Source: JABDMD01 sp965203475
GTDB lineage: Bacteria; Pseudomonadota; Gammaproteobacteria; UBA4575
Direction: 5' to 3'
DNA: 64,000 nucleotides
NCBI GenBank assembly: GCA_965203475.1
Contig: OZ241890.1
Location: 2,108,001 to 2,172,000 of the forward strand
Under the pieces are notes generated by a model that was not told where the DNA came from, did no database searches, and worked only from the letters and a program-made list of their open reading frames with translations. Within the stretch, counting starts at the first letter, position 1, and each line of letters starts with the position of its first letter. The translations under genes were made by a program, and so were the position numbers. Below, in pieces: positions 9,575-18,126 of the stretch.

Positions 9575-10168
9575 ATGAAAACAATAGATGTTAAAAAGAA
9601 GTGGAATCAAATTTACTCAAGTGGTGACTTATTAAATAGTCCACCCGCGAATGTTTTAACCCAATTTTCATTTTTGTTGCCCAAGAAAGGTTATGCGCTG
9701 GATATTGCCTCGGGTTTGGGCACAAATTCTATTTTTTTAGCACAACATGGGTTGCATGTTGAAGCATGGGACATCTCTGAACAAGCTCAGCAAAAATTAC
9801 AACAAAAACTTGAAACAAATGCTGAATTTTCGCAGCTTTCATTAAATTCTATAGTGCGGGATGTGCAGGCAAATCCTCCTGCACAATGTTCATTTGATGT
9901 AATTTGTGTGTGTTACTTTTTAGAACGCAGTATAAGCCGACACATTATTCAAGCACTTAAGCCAAACGGGCTTTTGTTTTACGAAACATTTATACATGAA
10001 AAAGTCACAGATTCAGGTCCAAGTACTCCAGAGTTTAGATTAGGTGAAAATGAGTTATTGTCTCTTTTTTCAGAATTACATATTTTGCAATATCAGGAGT
10101 ATGGAACTGTGGGTGATGTAAAACAAGGTACGCGAAATATTGCAAGTTTAGTGGCGCAAAAAAGATAG
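9575..10168 (+). CDS. SAM-dependent methyltransferase, class I
   Basis: This 197-residue cytoplasmic protein has a Rossmann methyltransferase core. Motif I is ALDIASGLGTNSIFLA (about residues 40-56), the acidic residue after beta-2 lies in VEAWDIS, and a motif-IV-like stretch is FDVICVCYFL. The N-terminus KKWNQIYSSGD resembles TehB-type small-molecule methyltransferases. The substrate cannot be told from sequence. It starts 10 bp after trkH and 20 bp before the iminopeptidase gene, so it is probably co-transcribed with them. Confidence 0.85.
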   Translation: MKTIDVKKKWNQIYSSGDLLNSPPANVLTQFSFLLPKKGYALDIASGLGTNSIFLAQHGLHVEAWDISEQAQQKLQQKLETNAEFSQLSLNSIVRDVQANPPAQCSFDVICVCYFLERSISRHIIQALKPNGLLFYETFIHEKVTDSGPSTPEFRLGENELLSLFSELHILQYQEYGTVGDVKQGTRNIASLVAQKR

Positions 10169-10188
10169 TAAAAATTTTAAAACACCTC

Positions 10189-11148
10189 ATGGCATTGTTA
10201 GATTTTTATCCTGCTATACAACCTCATCATGAATTTCAGTTAAAGGTATCCGAGCTTCATACACTGTGGATTGAAGAGTGTGGAAATCCACAGGGTATTC
10301 CCGTGGTATTTTTACATGGAGGGCCAGGTGCAGCATGCGAAAAATTTCACAGACAATTTTTCGATCCAGCTCTTTATAGAATCATTTTGTTCGATCAGCG
10401 TGGTTGTGGGCGCTCAACACCTCATGCAGAATTGCGTGAAAACACAACTCAATTATTAATAGAAGATATTGAAACAATTCGTAAACACTTAAATATAGAA
10501 CAGTGGTTGGTGTTTGGTGGTTCTTGGGGTTCCACCTTAGCTTTGGCTTATGCTCAATCATATCCGAGTACTGTCAGAGGATTAATTCTTAGAGGTATTT
10601 TTTTATGTCGACCAAGAGACATACACTGGTTTTATCAAGAAGGAGCAAGTTATATCTACCCTGATTTATGGCAGCAATACATAAGTATTATTCCAGAAGA
10701 AGAACGAAAAAATATGGTGGCTGCGTATTACAAACAGTTAACTTCTGAAGACGAATCTGTACAGCAACGAGCGGCACAAGCCTGGTCTGTGTGGGAGGGT
10801 AGCACTTCAAATTTAGTTCAACGATCGTCTGTAGTGGATCATTTTGCCAATTCGAAAGTGGCGCTAAGTTTAGCTCGTATTGAATGTCATTACTTTATGC
10901 ACGATTCTTTTTTGCAGCCGAACCAACTTTTAAACAACATGGAAATTTTAAAAGATATTCCTGGGGTAATTGTACATGGAAGGTATGATGTAGTGTGCCC
11001 TATTGAACAGGCGTATTTATTACACCAGGTATGGCCAAATTCCGAATTTATAATTGCACCTACATCCGGTCATTCGGCAACAGAAGATGAAATAGTGGAT
11101 GCACTAATTCAAGCGACAAATAAGTTCAGTAAGTTACTGAGTAATTAA
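10189..11148 (+). CDS. pip: Proline iminopeptidase
   Basis: This cytoplasmic alpha/beta hydrolase of peptidase family S33 cleaves N-terminal proline from peptides. In its 319 residues the oxyanion-hole motif HGGPGAA is near residue 44, followed by FDQRGCGRSTPH. The nucleophile elbow is GGSWGSTLALAYA near residue 110, with Ser in GxSWGS. The acid is the Asp of HGRYDVVCP and the His is in TSGHSA. Length and motifs match the bacterial proline iminopeptidase family. It is followed after 1 bp by dtd. Confidence 0.93.
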   Translation: MALLDFYPAIQPHHEFQLKVSELHTLWIEECGNPQGIPVVFLHGGPGAACEKFHRQFFDPALYRIILFDQRGCGRSTPHAELRENTTQLLIEDIETIRKHLNIEQWLVFGGSWGSTLALAYAQSYPSTVRGLILRGIFLCRPRDIHWFYQEGASYIYPDLWQQYISIIPEEERKNMVAAYYKQLTSEDESVQQRAAQAWSVWEGSTSNLVQRSSVVDHFANSKVALSLARIECHYFMHDSFLQPNQLLNNMEILKDIPGVIVHGRYDVVCPIEQAYLLHQVWPNSEFIIAPTSGHSATEDEIVDALIQATNKFSKLLSN

Positions 11149-11149
11149 C

Positions 11150-11596
11150 ATGATCGCATTGCTACAGCGGGTACAGATGGCAAGTGTTGAAGTACAGAAA
11201 GAAACCATTGCCAGTGTAAACTATGGAATGTTGGTATTTTTAGCCGTGCAAAAAAATGATAATAAGGCGAGTGCACAACGCATGTGTGAGAAATTACTGA
11301 CCTATCGAATATTTTCGGATCATGAACAAAAAATGAATAAAAATATTCAGGACATACAGGGTGGAATTTTATTAGTGCCTCAATTCACATTAGCTGCGGA
11401 TACTCATCGAGGACTGAGGCCTAGTTTTTCAAACGCGGCTGCTCCTGCTAAAGGTGAAATACTATTTGATCATTTATTAAACAAATTATCTGAAAATTAT
11501 GCTAAGGTTAAAGCCGGAATGTTTGGTGCTGACATGCAAGTCCAATTAATAAATGATGGCCCGGTAACATTTTGGCTTGAAGTAAAGGCAGAATAA
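11150..11596 (+). CDS. dtd: D-aminoacyl-tRNA deacylase
   Basis: DTD hydrolyses D-amino acids (and glycine mischarged on tRNA-Ala) from tRNA, which protects translation. The 148-residue length and both signatures fit: SFSNAAAP (the SxxAxxP-type motif, about residue 92) and NDGPVTFWLE near the C-terminus, the Gly-Pro motif that enforces chiral proofreading. The N-terminus MIALLQRVQMASVEV is typical. It lies between the iminopeptidase gene and hisB. Confidence 0.96.
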   Translation: MIALLQRVQMASVEVQKETIASVNYGMLVFLAVQKNDNKASAQRMCEKLLTYRIFSDHEQKMNKNIQDIQGGILLVPQFTLAADTHRGLRPSFSNAAAPAKGEILFDHLLNKLSENYAKVKAGMFGADMQVQLINDGPVTFWLEVKAE

Positions 11597-11650
11597 TTAA
11601 TTACTTAGTCCCCTAGATAACCCGTAACTACTACACCTACACCTACGACT

Positions 11651-12244
11651 GTGACTGCTCGTATTGCTAGTGTTGAACGCAACACCAACGAAACTAAAAT
11701 CTCAATTAATTTAAATATTGATGGATCGGGGCAGTCCACCTTGAATACTGGTTTACCTTTCTTTGAACACATGTTGGATCAAGTGGCGCGCCACGGAATG
11801 TTGGATCTTGAAATTGATGCAAAAGGCGATCTTGAAATTGACGCACACCATACTGTCGAAGATGTAGGCATCACACTTGGACAGGCATTTGCAAAAGCTT
11901 TAAATGATAAAAAAGGTATTCGACGTTATGGACATGCCTATGTGCCATTAGATGAAGCTTTATCACGTGCGGTAATTGATTTTTCTGGAAGACCAGGATT
12001 GGAATTTCGCGCACAGTTCCCACGTGCACGCGTTGGTGACTTTGATGTGGACTTAACGCATGAGTTTTTTCAAGGTTTTGTTAATCATGCAAATGTTACT
12101 TTGCACATTGATAATATTGTGGGCGCAAATTCACATCATATTGCTGAAACAATTTTTAAAGCATTTGGCCGTGCAATTCGTATGGCAATTGAAGCAGACT
12201 CAAGAATGAGTGGAATCGTTCCTTCAACTAAAGGCAGTTTGTAA
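11651..12244 (+). CDS. hisB: Imidazoleglycerol-phosphate dehydratase
   Basis: This enzyme catalyses the sixth step of histidine biosynthesis. The protein is monofunctional (197 residues), with no phosphatase domain like that in E. coli HisB. The two metal-binding His-rich motifs are DAHHTVEDVGI and NSHHIAETIFKAFGRA. The start is GTG at 11651 (MTARIASVERN), since no in-frame ATG precedes the conserved N-terminus. No clear ribosome-binding site precedes it. It leads a his gene run of B, H, A, F and E. Confidence 0.96.
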   Translation: MTARIASVERNTNETKISINLNIDGSGQSTLNTGLPFFEHMLDQVARHGMLDLEIDAKGDLEIDAHHTVEDVGITLGQAFAKALNDKKGIRRYGHAYVPLDEALSRAVIDFSGRPGLEFRAQFPRARVGDFDVDLTHEFFQGFVNHANVTLHIDNIVGANSHHIAETIFKAFGRAIRMAIEADSRMSGIVPSTKGSL

Positions 12245-12266
12245 ATTCTAAATTTCTAAAATAATA

Positions 12267-12917
12267 ATGAGTTCAATTGCAATCGTGGATTATGGAATGG
12301 GCAATCTATACTCGGTGGCGAAAGCTGTTGAGTATGTTGCATCATCCGGTGATCAAGTTTTTATTACCTCAAATGCTGACGAGCTCGTCAGTAGTGATAA
12401 AGTAATTTTCCCCGGGCAAGGTGCTGCGCGAGATTGCATGAGCGCATTAAATAAATACGAATTAACAATAGCTATTCATGAAACTGCTAAAGAGAAACCT
12501 TTTTTGGGAATTTGTATGGGAATGCAAGTATTGATGAAAAACAGTGAAGAAAACGAAGGTACGCAATGTTTAAATATATATGATGGTTCCGTCGAATATT
12601 TTGGTAAATATATTTCTAATAACAATACTAAGCAAAGTTACAAAATCCCGCACATGGGTTGGAATGCAATTTCTCAACAACAATCGCACCCATTATGGAA
12701 AGACATTCCAGACGCAAGTTACTTCTATTTTGTACATAGTTATTTCGTGAATTGTAATAACCGTAATCTTATTGCAGGCGCTACAGAATATGGTGTGCAA
12801 TTTACTTCAGTAATTGCAAACGAGAATGTATTTGCTATGCAATGTCATCCCGAAAAAAGTGCCAGTGTAGGGTTACAGCTTTTAAAAAATTTTGTACATT
12901 GGGATGGAAGTAGTTAA
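12267..12917 (+). CDS. hisH: Imidazole glycerol phosphate synthase, glutaminase subunit
   Basis: HisH is the class I glutamine amidotransferase that supplies ammonia to HisF. In its 216 residues the nucleophile Cys lies in FLGICMGMQVLM (about residue 80). The His/Glu of the triad are in AMQCHPEKS near the C-terminus. The glycine-rich start VDYGMGNLYSV is typical. It precedes hisA by 13 bp. Confidence 0.96.
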   Translation: MSSIAIVDYGMGNLYSVAKAVEYVASSGDQVFITSNADELVSSDKVIFPGQGAARDCMSALNKYELTIAIHETAKEKPFLGICMGMQVLMKNSEENEGTQCLNIYDGSVEYFGKYISNNNTKQSYKIPHMGWNAISQQQSHPLWKDIPDASYFYFVHSYFVNCNNRNLIAGATEYGVQFTSVIANENVFAMQCHPEKSASVGLQLLKNFVHWDGSS

Positions 12918-12930
12918 ATATAATCAAAAC

Positions 12931-13668
12931 ATGATTGTAATACCTGCAATTGATTTAAAAGATGGAAAATGTGTGCGCCTACGACAAGGCGCTATGGATG
13001 ATGTAACCGTTTTTTCGGAAGACCCTGTAGCAGTTGCAGAACAATGGATTGAGCAAGGTGCACGCCGTATTCACATTGTTGATTTAGATGGAGCCTCTGC
13101 CGGCATTCCTAGAAATGCTGATTTAATACATACCATTGCTGATAACCATCCAGACATTCCTATTCAAGTCGGGGGCGGTATACGAGATGAAGATACGGTG
13201 CAGGCGTATCTTGATGCAGGTGTACAGTATGTCATTATCGGTACAAAAGCTGTGAGCGCACCCCATTTTGTAAATGATCTATGTCTAGAATTTCCAGGCC
13301 ACATCATCATAGGGCTTGATGCAAAAGACGGGAAAGTAGCTATTGATGGTTGGTCTAAACTTTCGCATCACGATGTTATTGATATGGCACAACATTTTGA
13401 AGCGGATGGTGTTGCCGCTATTATTTTTACGGACATTAGCCGGGATGGTATGTTAGATGGATTGAATGTGGAGGCCACTGCCGAACTCTCAAGCAATATT
13501 CATATCCCAGTCATTGCTTCCGGCGGAGTTACAGATGAGAAAGATATTAAAAAATTATGCGAATGTGATGAAGAAGGGATCATCGGTGTAATTGTTGGTC
13601 GTGCTTTGTATGAAGGCACTATTGATTTGCAACATGCGCAAAATCTTGCAGACACTTATCCATCTTAA
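12931..13668 (+). CDS. hisA: ProFAR isomerase
   Basis: This (beta-alpha)8-barrel enzyme is 1-(5-phosphoribosyl)-5-[(5-phosphoribosylamino)methylideneamino]imidazole-4-carboxamide isomerase. From the ATG at 12931 it is 245 residues, the family norm, beginning MIVIPAIDLKDGKCVRL; the frame is open upstream but those extra residues are not conserved. The catalytic Asp pair lies in PAIDLKDG and TDISRDGMLDG. Phosphate-binding glycines are in QVGGGIRDE and IASGGV. It lies between hisH and hisF. Confidence 0.95.
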   Translation: MIVIPAIDLKDGKCVRLRQGAMDDVTVFSEDPVAVAEQWIEQGARRIHIVDLDGASAGIPRNADLIHTIADNHPDIPIQVGGGIRDEDTVQAYLDAGVQYVIIGTKAVSAPHFVNDLCLEFPGHIIIGLDAKDGKVAIDGWSKLSHHDVIDMAQHFEADGVAAIIFTDISRDGMLDGLNVEATAELSSNIHIPVIASGGVTDEKDIKKLCECDEEGIIGVIVGRALYEGTIDLQHAQNLADTYPS

Positions 13669-13731
13669 ATTTAAAATTTTCTTAACTCTTTAACTTTGTG
13701 TACCACAAAGTAACTAATATCTAAATTTCCG

Positions 13732-14505
13732 ATGCCGCTTGCGAAAAGAATTATTCCTTGTCTTGATGTGGATGTCGGGCGTGTTGTTAAAGGCGTTAAA
13801 TTTGTTGATATACGTGATGCTGGAGATCCTGTTGAGGTGGCAAAACGATATGACAGCGAAGGTGCGGATGAAATAACATTTTTAGATATTACTGCTAGTT
13901 TTGACAATCGTAATACAATGGTGAATGTTGTAGAAAAAGTGGCTGAACAAGTGTTTATTCCGCTGACAGTAGGGGGTGGTATAAGAAAAGTTGAAGATAT
14001 ACGCACCATGCTAAATGCAGGTGCGGATAAAGTAGGTATAAATACGGCAGCAGTATTTAATCCGGAATTTGTACGCGAAGCCAGTGAAAAAGTTGGTTCA
14101 CAATGTATTGTTGTAGCAATCGATGCCAAACAAATTAGCCAAGCAAATGAACCTTTACAGTGGGAAATTTTTACGCATGGTGGACGCAAGCCCACTGGAC
14201 TGGATGCCCTGGAATGGGCAGTTAAAATGCAAAACTATGGCGCTGGGGAAATTTTACTGACCAGTATGGATCGAGATGGAACCAAAATTGGTTTTGATTT
14301 AGAGCTTACCCGAGCCATCAGTGAGTCCGTTGGTATTCCCGTTATAGCCTCCGGGGGTGTCGGCACATTGGAACATTTGGCTGAGGGGGTAACAATGGGT
14401 AAGGCAGACGCTGTACTGGCGGCAAGTATATTTCATTTTGGTGAATACTCTATCCAACAAGCCAAGGAATATATGTCTGCAAAAGGTATTATGATGCGGC
14501 TCTAA
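13732..14505 (+). CDS. hisF: Imidazole glycerol phosphate synthase, cyclase subunit
   Basis: HisF is the barrel-shaped cyclase that partners HisH to make imidazole glycerol phosphate and AICAR. In its 257 residues, catalytic Asp residues lie in PCLDVDVGRVVKG and TSMDRDGTKIGFD. Phosphate-binding loops are in TVGGGIRKVED and IASGGVGTLEH. The ATG at 13732 gives MPLAKRIIPCLDVD, which is standard. The cyclohydrolase gene hisI, often found next, is missing, and hisE follows. Confidence 0.97.
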   Translation: MPLAKRIIPCLDVDVGRVVKGVKFVDIRDAGDPVEVAKRYDSEGADEITFLDITASFDNRNTMVNVVEKVAEQVFIPLTVGGGIRKVEDIRTMLNAGADKVGINTAAVFNPEFVREASEKVGSQCIVVAIDAKQISQANEPLQWEIFTHGGRKPTGLDALEWAVKMQNYGAGEILLTSMDRDGTKIGFDLELTRAISESVGIPVIASGGVGTLEHLAEGVTMGKADAVLAASIFHFGEYSIQQAKEYMSAKGIMMRL

Positions 14506-14533
14506 GCGACGCAAAGAGTTAAAATGCTAAAAA

Positions 14534-14854
14534 ATGAATGACGATACCTTGCAGAATTTATCTAATATTTTAGAGCAACGAAAACATGCGAATTCAGACG
14601 AGTCTTATGTGGCCAGTTTATATGAAGCAGGGCTGAAAAAGATTTTAGGAAAAATTAATGAAGAGGCAAAGGAGGCAATCGAGGCTGCATCAGAAGATGA
14701 TACCCAGCATTTAATACATGAGGTGGCTGATTTGTGGTTTCATTGTATGGTACTGCTGGCGCATAAAAATTTAGACTATACCGATGTATTACGTGAACTA
14801 GATAATAGATTTGGCATTTCTGGTTTAAAAGAGAAAGCACAACGTAAACGGTAA
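14534..14854 (+). CDS. hisE: Phosphoribosyl-ATP pyrophosphatase
   Basis: HisE hydrolyses phosphoribosyl-ATP to phosphoribosyl-AMP, the second step of histidine synthesis. The 106-residue all-alpha protein carries the MazG-like metal-binding pattern KINEEAKEAIEA followed by HLIHEVADLWFHCMVLL. It is a stand-alone HisE, not fused to HisI. It lies 28 bp after hisF and 36 bp before tatA. The coupling of hisE with tatABC is also seen in other gammaproteobacteria. Confidence 0.95.
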   Translation: MNDDTLQNLSNILEQRKHANSDESYVASLYEAGLKKILGKINEEAKEAIEAASEDDTQHLIHEVADLWFHCMVLLAHKNLDYTDVLRELDNRFGISGLKEKAQRKR

Positions 14855-14890
14855 ATAGTAAATATGCACATTATTAAAGGAGTGTAGATT

Positions 14891-15076
14891 ATGGGAATTA
14901 GTCCTTGGCAATTACTCATCGTATTACTCATTGTGGTGTTAATTTTTGGCACAAAAAAATTAAGATCGATGGGCGGCGATGTCGGTAGTGCTGTTAAAAA
15001 TTTCAAAAAGTCGATGAAAGACGAAAGCGAAGATTCAGACGACGAACCATCTGATGACACTTCACCAAAAGAATAG
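14891..15076 (+). CDS. tatA: Sec-independent protein translocase TatA
   Basis: The 61-residue protein has the TatA layout: one N-terminal membrane helix (WQLLIVLLIVVLIFGTKKL), an amphipathic helix (GGDVGSAVKNFKKSMKD) and an acidic tail. TatA oligomers form the pathway for folded twin-arginine substrates. The ATG follows an AAAGGAGTG ribosome-binding site. It is followed closely by tatB and tatC. At least two likely substrates are encoded in the window, at 19251 and 41341. Confidence 0.96.
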   Translation: MGISPWQLLIVLLIVVLIFGTKKLRSMGGDVGSAVKNFKKSMKDESEDSDDEPSDDTSPKE

Positions 15077-15082
15077 TAATTA

Positions 15083-15460
15083 ATGTTTGATTTTGGTTTT
15101 TGGGAACTTGCCATTGTAATGGTAATAGTTCTCTTAGTGGTTGGACCAGAACGATTACCCACTCTTGCTGGCCAACTAGGAAAATGGGTTGGTAAAGTAA
15201 AACGTGTAATGGAAAGTGTACGCTCAGATATTGAATCTCAAATAAAAGCTGCAGAACTTAAAGATATTCTAGAAAAACAACAAAGTGAAATTGGCGAGCT
15301 TAAAGAGATGTTAAAAGATACGAAGAAAGAAATAGAAGAAGAGAGTGATAGAAGTCTAATTGAAGCCGTAGAAAAACACATACAGTCCACAAAAGATTCA
15401 CGAACCGATCAACAAGAGTTGACGTTTAATTCTAAAACTGAAAAGCAAGATGCCGACTGA
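15083..15460 (+). CDS. tatB: Sec-independent protein translocase TatB
   Basis: TatB and TatC form the receptor for Tat signal peptides. The 125-residue protein begins MFDFGFWELAIVMVIVLLVV, the diagnostic TatB helix with Glu at position 8, then GPERLPTLAGQLGKWVGK, which gives the amphipathic helix. A long charged coiled-coil-prone tail follows. It lies 6 bp after tatA and overlaps the start of tatC by 11 bp. Confidence 0.95.
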   Translation: MFDFGFWELAIVMVIVLLVVGPERLPTLAGQLGKWVGKVKRVMESVRSDIESQIKAAELKDILEKQQSEIGELKEMLKDTKKEIEEESDRSLIEAVEKHIQSTKDSRTDQQELTFNSKTEKQDAD

Positions 15461-16346
15461 AGATTCTTCAGAATCAAATTTAAAACAAGAAACCTTTCTT
15501 TCACATTTACGTGAATTACGCACACGGTTGTTATGGGTCGTAGGGCTTGTTATGGCCGTTTTCTTTTGTTTATTTCCATTTGCCAATACGCTATATGGAT
15601 ATTTGGCGGGCCCTCTAATGGCGCATCTCCCAGAAGGTAGCTCAATGGTTGCCATTGATGTCGCATCTCCCTTTCTAACTCCTTTTAAACTTGTATTTTT
15701 ACTAAGTATTGTTTTAGCGATCCCAGTTATTCTTTATCACGCATGGGCATTTATTGCCCCTGGTTTATACGGCCATGAAAAACGTTTCGTTTTTCCTATC
15801 CTAATATCAAGCTCAATACTTTTTTATGTCGGAATGGCGTTTGCTTATTTTGTGGTATTTCCGCTCATGTTTGGATTTTTTACCAAAGTGGCTCCACAAG
15901 GTGTGACGGTAATGACCGATATTGGAAGATATTTAGATTTTGTAATGAAAATTTTTATTGCATTTGGTGTAGCGTTTGAAGTTCCAATTGTGACACTGGT
16001 AATGGTAAAACTGGGCATGACTACGCCACAAAAGTTGGCGGATAAAAGACCCTATGTCATTGTTGCGGCATTTGTGATTGGTATGTTGCTTACACCACCC
16101 GATGTAATATCACAGGTTTTGCTGGCCATTCCAGTATGGATATTATTTGAATTAGGTTTGGTGTTAGCACGTTTAATGGTAAATAATAGGGCCTCTACAA
16201 AAAGCAAATCAGAGAAGGAATCATCTAAAAAAGAACCACGATTTCAACCACTTACAGATGAAGAACAGGAAATGGAACTGGATGAAAAGGAACTTTTAGA
16301 CGATACAGAGCCCTCTATAGATAACGCCGATAGTAAAACGCTTTAG
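15450..16346 (+). CDS. tatC: Sec-independent protein translocase TatC
   Basis: TatC is the six-helix inner-membrane core of the Tat translocon. The N-terminus has the conserved FLSHLRELRTRLLW, which contacts the twin-arginine signal. At 298 residues it is about 40 longer than E. coli TatC. The extra part is a cytoplasmic C-terminal tail (about residues 245-298), lysine-rich and then strongly acidic, with no recognisable domain. Confidence 0.96.
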   Translation: MPTEDSSESNLKQETFLSHLRELRTRLLWVVGLVMAVFFCLFPFANTLYGYLAGPLMAHLPEGSSMVAIDVASPFLTPFKLVFLLSIVLAIPVILYHAWAFIAPGLYGHEKRFVFPILISSSILFYVGMAFAYFVVFPLMFGFFTKVAPQGVTVMTDIGRYLDFVMKIFIAFGVAFEVPIVTLVMVKLGMTTPQKLADKRPYVIVAAFVIGMLLTPPDVISQVLLAIPVWILFELGLVLARLMVNNRASTKSKSEKESSKKEPRFQPLTDEEQEMELDEKELLDDTEPSIDNADSKTL

Positions 16347-16363
16347 TACATTTATATTTTTTC

Positions 16364-17908
16364 ATGCCAGAAGATAAATTAAATCTGCGCAATAGGGCCA
16401 TGTTGTTAATCCTAGATGGGTTTGGTGTGAATCCAAGTAAAACTAATAACGCAATTTTGCACGCGGATACCCCACATTTAGATCGTTATTTTTCTAAATA
16501 TCCGCATACAATTTTAGAAGCCTCAGGTGAAGCTGTAGGGCTTCCTCCAGGGCAAATGGGAAATTCTGAAGTGGGCCACATGACTATTGGTTGTGGCACC
16601 ATCATTCGGCAAGACTTAATACGCATTAATGATGCAATTGCGGATGGAAGTTTTTTTGAGATGTCTCCCTTGTTGCGTGCACTTGATAATGCAAAGAAAA
16701 AAGAAGGGCATATACATTTAATTGGTCTTGTATCTGATGGAGGTGTACATTCGCATATTGATCATTTAATCGCATTAATAAATCTATCCAATGAAGTACA
16801 GGTAAAACCATATGTACATATGATATCGGATGGTCGTGATTGTCCACCCAAAAATGCTGCAAAGTATATTCAACAATTATCCCCACCGCTGACGGAAGCA
16901 AAAGGCGCAATCATTACCGTAATGGGGCGCTACTATGCGATGGATCGAGATCGAAGATGGGAGCGCACAAGAAAGGGCTGGGAGGCATTAGTAAAAGCAA
17001 AAGGAGAAAAAGCCAAAAACCCAATGGATGCCATTGAACAGGCTTATGCGCGTGGAGAAACCGATGAATTTATTTTACCCACTGTAATCGATGGCACGGT
17101 GCCTATGACCGGTGAATCCGAAGTCTTATTTTTTAATTTTAGAAATGATCGACCTCTTCAGTTGAGTAAAGCATTAGCAAAAGAAAATTTTACAGCTTTT
17201 GACCGTGGCGAAAATTATGAGCTGATTAAACTTACTAAGATGACAAAATATAGTAAAGAATTTTTGGGGCCCGTAATTTTTCCACCACGTAAACCAGAAT
17301 CTAATCTTGCCGAAGTTGTGAGTGAACAAGGGCTATATCAATTTCATTGTGCTGAAACAGAAAAGTATCCACATGTCACATATTTTTTAAACGGTGGACA
17401 GGAAGAAGCATATGAAGGCGAGGATCGAAAAATGGTTCCATCGCCTAAAGTGGCAACCTACGATTTACAACCGGAAATGAGCGCTGAAGAAGTTGCAGAC
17501 GAGGTTATTAAAGCCATCAATAATGATGCCTATGCTTTAATTGTTACGAATTTTGCCAATGGTGACATGGTAGGACATACTGCGAAACAGGATGCCATCA
17601 TAAAAGCCATAGAAGCATTAGATTTACATGTGGGACGCGTGCTCGATGCGGCGGTTGAGAAAGGAATTTCAGTTGTACTTACTTCGGATCATGGGAATTG
17701 CGATGAGACGGTAGATCCAATCACGAATGAACCACATACCCAACACACAACCTATCCAGTTCCTTGCTTAGTAATAGATAAAGAATTTAAAAATTTAATA
17801 AATGGTCAAGGCTTAAGTGCAGTTGCACCCACTATTCTTGAACTGATGGGAATAGATAAACCACCAGCGATGACCAGCAGTTCTTTGTTGTTGGATGCAA
17901 GTGATTGA
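16364..17908 (+). CDS. gpmI: Cofactor-independent phosphoglycerate mutase
   Basis: It interconverts 3- and 2-phosphoglycerate in glycolysis using two Mn ions and no 2,3-bisphosphoglycerate. At 514 residues it has the usual size. The first metal site is in LLILDGFGVNPS, and the phosphorylated Ser is in GQMGNSEVGHMTIG. Further metal ligands are NFANGDMVGHT and LTSDHGNCDE, with HTTYPVP near the end. It begins 17 bp after tatC and may be the last gene of that run; a 218-bp gap follows. Confidence 0.97.
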   Translation: MPEDKLNLRNRAMLLILDGFGVNPSKTNNAILHADTPHLDRYFSKYPHTILEASGEAVGLPPGQMGNSEVGHMTIGCGTIIRQDLIRINDAIADGSFFEMSPLLRALDNAKKKEGHIHLIGLVSDGGVHSHIDHLIALINLSNEVQVKPYVHMISDGRDCPPKNAAKYIQQLSPPLTEAKGAIITVMGRYYAMDRDRRWERTRKGWEALVKAKGEKAKNPMDAIEQAYARGETDEFILPTVIDGTVPMTGESEVLFFNFRNDRPLQLSKALAKENFTAFDRGENYELIKLTKMTKYSKEFLGPVIFPPRKPESNLAEVVSEQGLYQFHCAETEKYPHVTYFLNGGQEEAYEGEDRKMVPSPKVATYDLQPEMSAEEVADEVIKAINNDAYALIVTNFANGDMVGHTAKQDAIIKAIEALDLHVGRVLDAAVEKGISVVLTSDHGNCDETVDPITNEPHTQHTTYPVPCLVIDKEFKNLINGQGLSAVAPTILELMGIDKPPAMTSSSLLLDASD

Positions 17909-18126
17909 TTCATAGGGTATTATTTCATTCGCCGCATATTTCTTGATCAAAATTCACCCGACTTTCTGCGTGCTTGTCACATCGACATATGCTGCAGATC
18001 CGTAGAGGGTGCACTATACTATTCATACACTGGCACAGTGTTTGTGGAACTGAGGAGTTCAAGTTTCACATTATAGAGTGTGTAAAAAATTAGAATAAAT
18101 CACTTAATGTCGGAGGAAACAACAAC

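Noticed and set aside
12267..12917. HisH with GICMGMQ in place of GICLGMQ.
   Set aside because: The catalytic Cys and the CHPEKS His/Glu are intact; Met for Leu at this position is neutral.
17943..17956. FNR-like half-match TTGAT-N4-ATTCA before the peroxidase operon.
   Set aside because: Only one half-site is perfect, and it lies about 170 bp from the start. Not enough to call a site.
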